In this document: piece by piece, positions 26,541 to 35,076 of the stretch
Layout of the letters: each line of letters begins with the position of its first letter
Numbering within the stretch: the first letter of the stretch is position 1
Source: Janthinobacterium sp. LM6
Lineage (GTDB): Bacteria; Pseudomonadota; Gammaproteobacteria; Burkholderiales; Burkholderiaceae_D
Direction: 5' to 3'
DNA length: 64,000 nt
Assembly: GCF_002002885.1 (NCBI RefSeq)
Contig: NZ_CP019510.1
Span: forward strand, 4,464,001-4,528,000
Translations under genes and position numbers: made by a program
The notes under the pieces: model-generated
Database searches by the model: none
Told to the model about the DNA's origin: nothing
What the model saw: the letters and a program-made list of their open reading frames with translations, nothing else

Positions 26541-28691
26541 TTACAGGCTGTAGCGCAAGGTCAGCGCCACATTGCGCGGCGCGCCCGGCAAGCTCAGGTT
26601 CGGGCTGGAACCGTGGCCCGACACGATGTAGCGCGTGTCGCCGATATTATTGACGTTCAGCTGCACTTCATAGCGGCCCGTGCGGTACGCGGCCATGGCG
26701 TCGGCCGTCACGTAGCCTGGCAGCACGACGGTGTTGCCCGGGTTGGCGAAGCGGCTGCCCACGGCATTCGCGCCGCCGCCCACCGTGAAGCCGTGGCCCA
26801 GGTCTTTCGTCAGCCACAGGTTGGCCGTATTGCGCGCCGTCAAAGTGGCGCGCTTGCCCTTGATGGCGACGGAACTGGCCGTCGTCGTGCCCGGCGCATT
26901 CACGCTGCGGTCGACGGCGATGGAATCGGTGATGGTGGCGTCCAGGTAAGCGTAGCCGGCCATCATTTTCCAGCCATCGTGCAAGTCCGCGTTGAAGGTC
27001 AGTTCCAGGCCATCCGTGCGCTGCGTGCCGACGGGCACGATGCGGTTCGTGATCGGGTCGCTGGTCTTGATATTGTCGCGCTCCAGGCGGAACAGCGACA
27101 CGGTAGCATTCGCGCGGCCGCCCCACAGGTCGTACTTCGCGCCCACTTCCGTGTTGCGCGTGGTTTCCGGCGCCAGGTCGGCATTGTTGGCAGCCAGGGC
27201 AAAGTTCTCGCCGCTCGGCTGGAACGAACGGCTCCACGACGCGTAGTACGATTGCGTCGCGCCCGGTTGCCAGACGAGGCCGGCGCGGGGGCTGTAGGCC
27301 GAATCCGTGCGCGACAAATCCGCCGTCGTCACGCCAAGCGCATTGGCCAGGCGCGACTGCTGCTTGTAGCGGTCGTAGCGCAAGCCGGCCAGCGCCTTCC
27401 ACTCGTCGCTGAAGCTGATGGCGTCCTGCACGTAAGCGGCGGCCGTGTCGTAGGTACCGAAGGTATCGCTGCGCGCGCCCAGCTTGCTGCGGTTGACCTG
27501 CGGCAGGACGGGGTTGAAGATCGATACATTCGTCGCCACCACGGTCGAAGCCCAGCTCGACGCATCCTTGTTTTGCTTGCCGAATTCGGCGCCGTACAGC
27601 ACTTCATGGCGCAAGGTGCCCGTGACCAGCTTTTGCGTCAGTTCAGTCTGGTTGAACCAGCCGCTCTCGTCGCGGTTAAGCTTGGCGTGGCCCAGGCTCA
27701 TCGTGCCCTTGACTTCGTTGACGTTGCCGGAAATATTCGTGTTGTTGCGGTCCAGGTGATAGTCGTAGTAGCGGAAGGCATTGCGCAGCGACAAGCTATC
27801 GCTGAATTTGTGCGTCAGGGTGGCGGCCGTGGACACCACGCGCGACTGGCTGAAGTCGGCATCGCGGGCATTCGCCGCGCCGTAATACGTGCCCGCATCG
27901 ACGGCGACGGGACGGCCGTGGTAGGACGGGATGCCGAAGTCCGTCAGGCGGCGGTCTTCCAGGTAGTCGCCCTGCAGCAGCAGCTTGGTGGCGCTCGACA
28001 GGCGGATGGCCACGGACGGCGCCAGCGCCGTACGGTTGATGAATTGCTGGTCGCGGTAGCTGTCGGACAATTCGCGCGCGCCCGTGACGCGCCAGTCCAC
28101 CGTCTCGCCCACACGGCCCACGTCGACTTCGCCGCGGCGCCCTTTTGTGTTCGTCAGGCTCAGGGCCACGTCCGCGATATCCACGCCCGGTTTCTTCGTG
28201 ATGCGGTTCACCAGGCCGCCCGAGGAACCGCGGCCGTACAGCACGGCGGCCGGTCCCTTGATCACTTCCAGGCGCTCCACATTCGACAGGTCGCGGAAAT
28301 ACAGCGCGTCATCGCGGAAGCCGTCGACGAACTGGTCGCCGATGGCCGTGAAACCGCGGATAAACACCTGGTCGCGCTGGCCGTCGCCCGTGGACAAGCC
28401 CACGCCGGGGATGTTCTTCATGATGTCCTGGATCGACATGGCGTTCTGGTCGCGGATGACGGCGGCCGGCACCACGTTGATCGTCTGCGGCACGTCGCGC
28501 AAGGCCATTTCCGTCTTGGTGCCGCTGGCGGAGGTGGCGGCCACGTAGCCATCCTTGTCCTTCGACGCCGTCACGGTGACGGCGGGCAAGCTTTCCTGTG
28601 CCCAGGCCGCCATTGGCGTGGCGCCCAAGGTCAAGGCGCCCAGTACGGCGATGGTGATCGGTTTACATCCCGGCTTGCGCTGTTGCTGCAT
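26541..28691 (-). CDS. TonB-dependent siderophore receptor
   Basis: A 716-residue outer-membrane receptor. After the signal peptide (ending PMAAWA/QE) comes a TonB box-like LPAVTVTAS. The plug shows RDVPQTINVVPAAVIRDQ, SIQDIMKNIPGVGLSTGDGQ, VFIRGF and VERLEVIKGPAAVLYGRG. This is the pattern of the TonB-siderophore family (FhuA/FoxA/Fiu/FcuA like). No STN domain is present, so it does not signal. The barrel ends in a Leu after ALTLRYS. A strong Fur box lies upstream. The neighbouring genes do not tell which siderophore is used. Confidence 0.93.
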   Translation of the reverse strand: MQQQRKPGCKPITIAVLGALTLGATPMAAWAQESLPAVTVTASKDKDGYVAATSASGTKTEMALRDVPQTINVVPAAVIRDQNAMSIQDIMKNIPGVGLSTGDGQRDQVFIRGFTAIGDQFVDGFRDDALYFRDLSNVERLEVIKGPAAVLYGRGSSGGLVNRITKKPGVDIADVALSLTNTKGRRGEVDVGRVGETVDWRVTGARELSDSYRDQQFINRTALAPSVAIRLSSATKLLLQGDYLEDRRLTDFGIPSYHGRPVAVDAGTYYGAANARDADFSQSRVVSTAATLTHKFSDSLSLRNAFRYYDYHLDRNNTNISGNVNEVKGTMSLGHAKLNRDESGWFNQTELTQKLVTGTLRHEVLYGAEFGKQNKDASSWASTVVATNVSIFNPVLPQVNRSKLGARSDTFGTYDTAAAYVQDAISFSDEWKALAGLRYDRYKQQSRLANALGVTTADLSRTDSAYSPRAGLVWQPGATQSYYASWSRSFQPSGENFALAANNADLAPETTRNTEVGAKYDLWGGRANATVSLFRLERDNIKTSDPITNRIVPVGTQRTDGLELTFNADLHDGWKMMAGYAYLDATITDSIAVDRSVNAPGTTTASSVAIKGKRATLTARNTANLWLTKDLGHGFTVGGGANAVGSRFANPGNTVVLPGYVTADAMAAYRTGRYEVQLNVNNIGDTRYIVSGHGSSPNLSLPGAPRNVALTLRYSL

Positions 28692-28716
28692 ACAATTCCC
28701 TGGTCGAAGTTTTAAT

Positions 28717-28735
28717 ACGAATGATTATCATTAGT
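28717..28735 (-). promoter_or_regulatory. Fur box upstream of siderophore receptor
   Basis: ACGAATGATTATCATTAGT carries the perfect inverted core AATGAT-T-ATCATT. It lies 26-44 bp before the receptor start (28691, minus), so the receptor should be repressed by Fur in iron excess. The rest of 28736-29073 shows no gene and presumably holds the chemoreceptor promoter. Confidence 0.85.
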
Positions 28736-29073
28736 ATTTTATCAGCCGGCGATGGTAAAAGTAAGGATGAATGTAAGTGATAGTACTTATTAACTAGGTA
28801 CTTGACGTAAAAAAGCAACAGGAAATCAATGTCAAAAAATAATTAAAATTGCTTTGAAAAACTATTTCCCTGCGTCAATGCTATACTTGCGGCTTGCTGG
28901 GCAGCGGTCAGCCTGACCGATATGCCCCTTGCTTTACCTCCATCGCCACGCTCAGCGTGGCGCGCCGCACAGCCATCACGCGGCACCCGAAGACCCCGAT
29001 CCCCTGCGCCTTGCGGCGCCTGTCCGCCCCTGCTGGCGGCGGCGATCATGACTATTAAACTGTTAGGAATTAC

Positions 29074-30783
29074 ATGAAAAACCTGAACATCGGCAGCCGC
29101 CTTGGCGTCGGCTTTGCTGTCGTATTGCTGTTGCTTGCCGCCTTGACCATCACCGCCCTCGTGCGCATGCAAACGGCCAGCGACCTGACTTACCGCCTCA
29201 TCAATACCAGCATCAAGAACCAGCGCATGGTGGCCGAGTGGTCGAAGATCATCGAACTGAACAGCGTGCGCGGCGTCGCCTCGTTCGAGATCACCGATCC
29301 GGTCGTGCGCGCCAAGATCGAGGAAGACTTGAAAGTCGATGCGGAGCGTTCCAGCAAGCTGCAGGACGACATCATCGCGTCCTTGCTCAACCCGGCCGTG
29401 ATCGAGCAGTTCAAGGTGGTGCGCAAGGTGCGCACCGACTACGTGACGACACGCGCACGCGCCTTCAAGATGAAGGCCGACGGCGACGTGGCGGGCGCCA
29501 AGATCGTGTTCGACAAGGAAGTGGCGCCCATCACCGTAGCTTACCTGGCCGAAGTGAAGCGCTTTGCCGGCATGCAGATCAAGGCGGCCGACGGCGTCGG
29601 CGCCAGCATCATCGAAGCTTACAGCGGTACCCGCATCTTCCTGATCACCATGGGCGTGCTGGCCGTGCTGATGGGCATCGGTTTTGCGTGGTGGATCACG
29701 CGTTCGATCACCGGCCCCATCCGCGCCGCCGTGAAAGTGGCGGAAACCGTGGCAGCGGGCGACTTGAGCAGCGTCATCACGGCGCAAGGCCGCGATGAAA
29801 CAGGCCAGCTGATGCATGCCCTGAAAACCATGAACGACAGTCTCGTCGGCATCGTCGGCCAGGTGCGCAGCGGCACCGACACCATCGCCACGGCCTCCGC
29901 GGAAATCGCCGCTGGCAACCAGGACCTGTCGTCGCGCACGGAACAGCAAGCCAGTTCGCTGGAAGAAACAGCCTCGTCGATGGAAGAATTGACCTCGACC
30001 GTCAAGCAAAACGCGGACAACGCGCGTCAGGCGAATAAACTGGCTGGCGACGCGGCCGGCATCGCCAGCCGCGGCGGCGCCGTGGTGGCCGAAGTGGTCG
30101 CCACCATGAGCGAAATCAATACCTCGTCGAAGAAAATCGTCGATATTATCTCGGTCATCGACGGCATCGCCTTCCAGACCAATATCCTGGCCTTGAACGC
30201 GGCAGTGGAAGCGGCGCGTGCCGGCGAACAGGGTCGCGGCTTTGCCGTGGTCGCCACGGAAGTACGCAACCTGGCGCAACGCTCGGCAGCGGCGGCAAAA
30301 GAAATCAAGGGCTTGATCGACGACTCCGTGCAAAAAGTCGACGTGGGCACGGACCTGGTCGACAAGGCCGGCAAGACGATGGAAGAAATCGTGCAAAGCA
30401 TCGGCTTCGTCACGTCCATCATGAGCGAGATCAGCAACGCCAGCGAAGAACAGAGCGCGGGCATCGAGCAAGTCAACCAGGCCATTTCCGAAATGGACCA
30501 GGTAACGCAGCAAAATGCAGCCCTGGTGGAAGAAGCCTCGGCCGCAGCCGAGGCGATGCAGGAACAGGCGAGCGAACTGGCGCAGGTGGTCAGCGTCTTC
30601 CGCCTGGACGCCAACGCGGCGGCCACCGACCGTTTCAGCGTGAAAACCGCGCAGCGCAGCGCGCCGGCCGCAGCAGCAGCCGCGCCGGCCCGCCAGGCTA
30701 CGGCCCCTACCCTGCGCCTGCCCGTGACGCGCAAGAGCAGCAAGGCCGCAGCGCCGGCCGAAGGCGAATGGGAAGAGTTCTAA
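29074..30783 (+). CDS. Methyl-accepting chemotaxis protein with CheR/CheB tether
   Basis: A 569-residue transmembrane chemoreceptor of the Tsr/Tar type. TM1 lies at about residues 12-32 ([18 protein letters not shown]), followed by a periplasmic four-helix-bundle domain to about 190. TM2 is about 190-210 ([20 protein letters not shown]) and then comes a HAMP domain. The cytoplasmic signalling hairpin has its tip in [20 protein letters not shown]. After the Ala/Pro-rich tail the protein ends in GEWEEF, similar to the NWETF pentapeptide that tethers CheR and CheB. The ligand cannot be inferred. No chemotaxis genes are adjacent. Confidence 0.94.
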   Translation: MKNLNIGSRLGVGFAVVLLLLAALTITALVRMQTASDLTYRLINTSIKNQRMVAEWSKIIELNSVRGVASFEITDPVVRAKIEEDLKVDAERSSKLQDDIIASLLNPAVIEQFKVVRKVRTDYVTTRARAFKMKADGDVAGAKIVFDKEVAPITVAYLAEVKRFAGMQIKAADGVGASIIEAYSGTRIFLITMGVLAVLMGIGFAWWITRSITGPIRAAVKVAETVAAGDLSSVITAQGRDETGQLMHALKTMNDSLVGIVGQVRSGTDTIATASAEIAAGNQDLSSRTEQQASSLEETASSMEELTSTVKQNADNARQANKLAGDAAGIASRGGAVVAEVVATMSEINTSSKKIVDIISVIDGIAFQTNILALNAAVEAARAGEQGRGFAVVATEVRNLAQRSAAAAKEIKGLIDDSVQKVDVGTDLVDKAGKTMEEIVQSIGFVTSIMSEISNASEEQSAGIEQVNQAISEMDQVTQQNAALVEEASAAAEAMQEQASELAQVVSVFRLDANAAATDRFSVKTAQRSAPAAAAAAPARQATAPTLRLPVTRKSSKAAAPAEGEWEEF

Positions 30784-30810
30784 GCAAGCCGGCAACCCCG
30801 GCAAGAACAG

Positions 30811-32565
30811 CTATTGCCGGCGTATCTCGGCAATGGCTGCCTCCAGCACCTCGTCACGCCCGGCGCGTATGCCGGCAAGCGTGGGCCTGACCTCGATATC
30901 CGGGATGATGCCCACGCGCTGCGTGGGGCGCCGGTCCGGATAAAATATGCCGATGCCGCTGATCAGGGTGCTCAAGCCGCCGGGCAGCGAAAACGGCGAA
31001 CTATTGCCATCCGCGCCAGCCGTGGTGCTGCCGACCACCTTCGCGCGCGGCGCCACGCGCAAGGCCATGGCCGTGTATTCGGCGCGGCTCTGGCTGACTT
31101 CATCGACCAGCAGCATGACCTTGCCCGCATAGTGCGGCGCCTGCGGGCGCAAGACCTCGGTCCCGGTCCAGTGGAAGGCGCCGGGATTGCCAGGGTCGCC
31201 CTTGGTAAAGCGGGCAAACTCCGTGGGCCGGTCGACCAGGTAGGCACCCAGGGCAAAGACGACAAACTCGCTCGGGTAATTGCGTATATCGATAATCAGG
31301 CCGCGGCTGCCCGCCGCCGCCGCCATCTGCGCCGCCACGTCGGCCCGCTTGAGGGTCGACAGCTTGAGGTAGGCGATATTGTCGCCCAGGCGCTGGAACG
31401 TTTTCCCTTCCCTGTCATGCGTGTCCGCACCCGCTTGCCGCCCGGCTGACACGCGCTGCGCCGTCAGTTCCACCTCCTCCAGCCCGCGGCGTATCTGCAG
31501 CCGGGCTTCACCGCAAGCGCCAGCCGTCAGCTTGCCAGCCATGTCGCGCAGCCGCGCCGCTTCATTCGAAGCAGCATAGTAGGGCCGCCAGGCGGTCACC
31601 AGTTGCGCCACCGGCACGCCATCGACGCTGGCAATGACATCGCCGACCTGCAATCGCGTCGCCGCTCCGGCTTCCCGGTGGCCCACCACCACGGCGCTAT
31701 CGTCGATGAAGCGGAGTTTGACTGGCAGCTGGCATTGCCCCACGGGCGGACGCACGTGCAGCGAACTCCACAGATTGGTGTGGGTATCGTGCAGGCGCGC
31801 GATCACGGCCATCATTTCCAGCTGATAGCTGGCGCGGTCCCTGGCCAGCGCGATGCGCGGCAGCGACTGGCGCAGGACGTCATCCCAGTTTTCGCCTGTC
31901 ATATCGCGGTAGGGCGCCCAGTATTCGATGATATTCCAGAAGCGAAACAAGGCCAGCAACTGAAAGCCGGCATCGGGCAACATCAGGTCCGGATAGGCTG
32001 GCTCATGCTCAAAGACAGGATTGCCCACCTGCTCGTGCAAGCGCAGATAAAACTGGCTGCCCGACGCCGGCCGGCGCAGATAAATGTGCCGCAGATCGGC
32101 GCGCAAGCCGGCGCCCAGCAAGCTCTCATCATCCAGCCATTGCAGTGCGGGACGCAGATGCAGCTCGCCTTGCGCCGGGACGGCACATGGGTCGCAGCCG
32201 GCAAGCTTGCCCAGGCCGGCGATCCAGTCCTGCAGCACGGCATCGCACGCCGCTCTGTCAGGCGCGGCCAGCATGCGGGGCATGATGCGCAAGAGCTCGT
32301 AGTCCCACTGCCGTCCACCCGCGGTGATCAACGGATGATGGTATTTCAGGAAACCCCATACCTTGCCGAGCATGGCGAGGTTGTCGACCTGCACGGGTGT
32401 CACGGCATCGAGCGCGATGCCCGAACCGGCATCGAATGCGCGATCCGTTTCAAACGCGGTATTGCCGCCGGCCTGAGAAAAAGCCGGCGGCACCGCACCG
32501 ACGAGCAGAAAGGAAATGGCTGGCATGCACCAGCGCGCCAGCCTCAGACAGCACATCCATTTCAT
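30811..32565 (-). CDS. S41-family (C-terminal processing/tricorn-like) peptidase
   Basis: A 584-residue secreted peptidase. The signal peptide is about 30 residues (ending PPAFS/QA). The N-terminal half is a helical domain often found in S41 proteins of this kind (MLGKVWGFLKYHHPLI; ALFRFWNIIEYWAPYRDMTG). A PDZ-like part contains LQVGDVIASVDGVPVAQLV. The S41 core has IAYLKLSTL, SRGLIIDIRNYPSEF and the catalytic serine region VDEVSQSRAEYTAMAL, then KVVGSTTAGADGNSSPFSLPGG. It stands alone between the chemoreceptor and a small unknown gene; its substrate is unknown. Confidence 0.88.
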   Translation of the reverse strand: MKWMCCLRLARWCMPAISFLLVGAVPPAFSQAGGNTAFETDRAFDAGSGIALDAVTPVQVDNLAMLGKVWGFLKYHHPLITAGGRQWDYELLRIMPRMLAAPDRAACDAVLQDWIAGLGKLAGCDPCAVPAQGELHLRPALQWLDDESLLGAGLRADLRHIYLRRPASGSQFYLRLHEQVGNPVFEHEPAYPDLMLPDAGFQLLALFRFWNIIEYWAPYRDMTGENWDDVLRQSLPRIALARDRASYQLEMMAVIARLHDTHTNLWSSLHVRPPVGQCQLPVKLRFIDDSAVVVGHREAGAATRLQVGDVIASVDGVPVAQLVTAWRPYYAASNEAARLRDMAGKLTAGACGEARLQIRRGLEEVELTAQRVSAGRQAGADTHDREGKTFQRLGDNIAYLKLSTLKRADVAAQMAAAAGSRGLIIDIRNYPSEFVVFALGAYLVDRPTEFARFTKGDPGNPGAFHWTGTEVLRPQAPHYAGKVMLLVDEVSQSRAEYTAMALRVAPRAKVVGSTTAGADGNSSPFSLPGGLSTLISGIGIFYPDRRPTQRVGIIPDIEVRPTLAGIRAGRDEVLEAAIAEIRRQ

Positions 32566-32588
32566 CCAGCATCCTTATCGACGGTAAT

Positions 32589-33041
32589 TCAGCACAGCCT
32601 GGCTTGCGCATCCTCAATGAGTTTCGCCAGCTCGCGCGGCACCGCCTGCGCCAGGAAATCGAGCGCCAGCTGTTCCGGATCGATGGCTGCGTCAGGCGGC
32701 AAGCCATGCTCGAAGCCCCCCACCATAATGCGGCAAAAATGCGGCGATTCCGCCCGCGTTTCCACATACCAGCAGCCTGCATGGCCTTGCACGAAGTATT
32801 CGCCGATAAAGTAGCCGAGCATGGTTTTCACCCATTGCCAGCTCTCGTCACGGATGACGATGGTGCGCATGGCCGCATCGATGTACGGCAGGTATTCGGC
32901 CGCGTTCGTCAATACTTCGTGCGCGGGCTGGATGCCCAGACGCTCGACGAAACTCACCAGCGACGCCCCCAGCGCGTCATAGTAGGCGTCGAAGCCTGCC
33001 TGGCTGTGTTTCAGTAACTGCTCTTGTTGCGTCAACTGCAT
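32589..33041 (-). CDS. Hypothetical protein
   Basis: I do not recognise this 150-residue soluble protein. It has no signal peptide or membrane helix. A helical N-terminus (LTQQEQLLKHSQAGFDAYYD) precedes a mixed core (YLPYIDAAMRTIVIRDESWQ, MLGYFIGEYFVQGHAGCWYV, HFCRIMVGGFEHGLPPDA). The WYV...PHF..I.VGGF arrangement looks like proteins that recognise a surface, similar in style to immunity or DUF3806-like proteins, but this is only an impression. The start at 33041 is supported by GGAGGGAG upstream; an in-frame extension to 33140 is possible. It lies 23 bases before the S41 gene on the same strand. Confidence 0.6.
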   Translation of the reverse strand: MQLTQQEQLLKHSQAGFDAYYDALGASLVSFVERLGIQPAHEVLTNAAEYLPYIDAAMRTIVIRDESWQWVKTMLGYFIGEYFVQGHAGCWYVETRAESPHFCRIMVGGFEHGLPPDAAIDPEQLALDFLAQAVPRELAKLIEDAQARLC

Positions 33042-33222
33042 TCCCACTCTCCCTCCAACAAATTCACTGGCCACCGCGCGCGCGGCCGACAGCCGCGAGC
33101 GCATCAGCGGCATGTATCGTAAGCCAATGAATGTCGACATTCGGCATTTTTCGAACTTGACCTACAGCCCGTAAAGCGCCACGAGTGGCAAAGTTTACCA
33201 AAAAATACGACTGTCCAAAAAA

Positions 33223-33981
33223 TTAGGGGACATTAGGCGCCACATGGAACGCCGATAGCGATTTATTAAGCGCGTCAAATACGTGCCTCGGGCTTTCTTC
33301 GATAAAGAAGTGGCCGCCCGGGATTTCGCACCAGCTTTGCTCACCGCTAAATTCGCGCGACCACGCGCTACGGTCCTGCCGTGTCATGGTCTCATCGTCC
33401 GATCCGGAAAGCATCACCAATTCGCCCGACAGCAAGGGTCCAGGTGCATACACATACGTTTCGCTCAACGCAAAGTCGGCTCGCAGCGGGGGCAGAAACA
33501 GATCGATCAACTCGGGCGTTTCAAAAAATTCATCTGGCGTATCGCCACTAATTCGCAGCTCCTCAATCAGGTCCGCATCGGACATGAGATGCAAACGCGC
33601 TTCCTCCAAGCGGGATGGCGCCTTCTTGGCCGATGCGAAGAAGATAGCCGGACTTTTCCCCATCTCCTGCAACCGGCGAGCAAGCTCAAAACCGACAAGC
33701 GCGCCGTTGCTATGTCCAAAGATGCCAAACGGCCGGTCGAGCCAGGACTGCATTTCAGCGCTCAATAGCTCCACCAGGCGGTCGACGCGGTCGACGGGCG
33801 CCTCATCGAATCGAGTGCCGCGTCCAGGCGGCTCGACACACACCAGCTCCACATGCGCGTCGAGATTTTTTTGCCAATTCAAGTAGGTGCTCGAACTGCC
33901 TCCCGCATAAGGCAGGCAAAATAAACGCAGCGATGCATGCGGGCGTGGAGAAGGCGTAAAAATTCCATTTAACATAGTCAT
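33223..33981 (-). CDS. Type II thioesterase (NRPS-associated)
   Basis: A 252-residue alpha/beta hydrolase of the GrsT/TycF type, which clears misprimed carrier domains of NRPS enzymes. The family start LRLFCLPYAGGSSSTYLNW, the nucleophile elbow FGIFGHSNGALVGFELA (GxSxG, Ser in GHSNG), the acid in LVMLSGSDDETM and the C-terminal histidine in IPGGHFFIEE are all present. The ATG at 33981 is preceded by AAGGGA. It sits downstream of the giant NRPS and the broken exporter. Because NRPS-A has no integrated thioesterase, it might also help product release. Confidence 0.93.
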   Translation of the reverse strand: MTMLNGIFTPSPRPHASLRLFCLPYAGGSSSTYLNWQKNLDAHVELVCVEPPGRGTRFDEAPVDRVDRLVELLSAEMQSWLDRPFGIFGHSNGALVGFELARRLQEMGKSPAIFFASAKKAPSRLEEARLHLMSDADLIEELRISGDTPDEFFETPELIDLFLPPLRADFALSETYVYAPGPLLSGELVMLSGSDDETMTRQDRSAWSREFSGEQSWCEIPGGHFFIEESPRHVFDALNKSLSAFHVAPNVP

Positions 33982-34029
33982 GTCATTCCCTTAAGTGCGA
34001 CGCAAAGCAGGTGGCCTGCGTCGGATTGT

Positions 34030-35060
34030 TTACAAAATTATTGTCGTGCGCCAGTCGGCATGTTGACGGCATAGAAGCCGATTTGCCGCCATCGCGGACA
34101 TCGCCGGCGATTGGCCGCGCTGCTCAAGCGCCGCTGGCGTGCAGACGTCATCCATGTTCATACGCGCGATCACGCGTGCCGCCACTTTTGCCCGTGAAAT
34201 GGTGGACACCATCCCGACAGCGAGGCCGGCCGCCCCGGCCACAAAAGGGATGGTGACAAAGTAACTGATGGCCGGACTGACGACATGCGGAGATGCGCAC
34301 TGGATTTCAGCCAGCGCCATTCCCGGAACAAGGAATGGCCGACGCTGGTCCAGACTTCGCCCAGATGGCGGTACAGGTCGTAGCGCATTTGCGTGCGCTT
34401 GAGCAAGTTTACGGACGGCAACAGCTCCCGGTTCGTAAAATACCGACGACGGGAAAGGTGCGTTGCAAGTTCCTTGGCGGCGTCAAACAATGCATGCAGG
34501 TGCTTGTGGTCGCGGTCTTTCAAGCCTCGGCATTCTTCATGCTTGCGGGCGCAGAGATGAAGGATGTCCGTTGTCAGCATCAGACCAAGCACGACGGTTC
34601 CCAGGAAGCATGCGAAGGCAAAAGGGGACAGCCAAGCAAGGTAGGAAAAACAAACCATACCCGTTACGAAATGCATCAGGAACTGTGGCGCATCCGACAA
34701 GTCATTGGCCTGGTTCTCGGCGTCGCCGGGCACGACGCCCGGCAAAGCAGCTTGGCCTGTTTTTTCAACCACTGGACACCTGGTCGCAAGAAGGCCATGT
34801 AGTAGCGCGGTGCGAATTGGAGCGATTGCATCGGTGAAAATGATGGCCATCATGGCACTGGCGACCAGAAATACCATGAACAGGCCGGCAACGTCCATCA
34901 AATGCGTCACCATCCATTCCGGAACCGGAGAATTGCCCTTACCCGCAATCTGCCTCCTGATGAAGTCCAGTAACAGCACGTTGACTGTTGCAGAACCAGC
35001 GCACAGCAAAGCGCACAAGACAAGCCTCCGGCGACGGCCAAGCAATATTGATTTCGACAT
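34030..35060 (-). pseudogene. Broken cyclic-peptide ABC exporter (PvdE/SyrD type)
   Basis: The first part (35060 to about 34330) encodes the membrane domain and aligns by eye with the intact exporter at 58103-59731: VNVLLLDFIRRQ versus TNVLLLDYLNGQ, SDAPQFLMHFVTGMVCFSYL versus SDAPQFMMHSVTIIACFSYL, LPSVNLLKRTQMRYDLYRHL versus LPSVGLLKRSQIKWDLYWHL. Near 34330 the frame shifts and the homology continues in another frame (MALAEIQCASPHV; FVTIPFVAGAAGLAVGMVST). It stops at HADWR, exactly where the ATPase domain would begin. The whole nucleotide-binding domain is missing. The gene starts 16 bases after the NRPS-A stop. Confidence 0.88.
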
Positions 35061-35076
35061 ATAAATATAGTCCTAT

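Noticed and set aside
26391..28715. Long plus-strand open frame (about 774 codons) opposite the siderophore receptor
   Set aside because: Antisense shadow of a clear TonB-dependent receptor.
30786..30821. Hairpin GCCGGCAA/TTGCCGGC between the chemoreceptor and S41 genes as terminator
   Set aside because: The loop is long, there is no T-run, and one arm overlaps the end of the S41 coding region.
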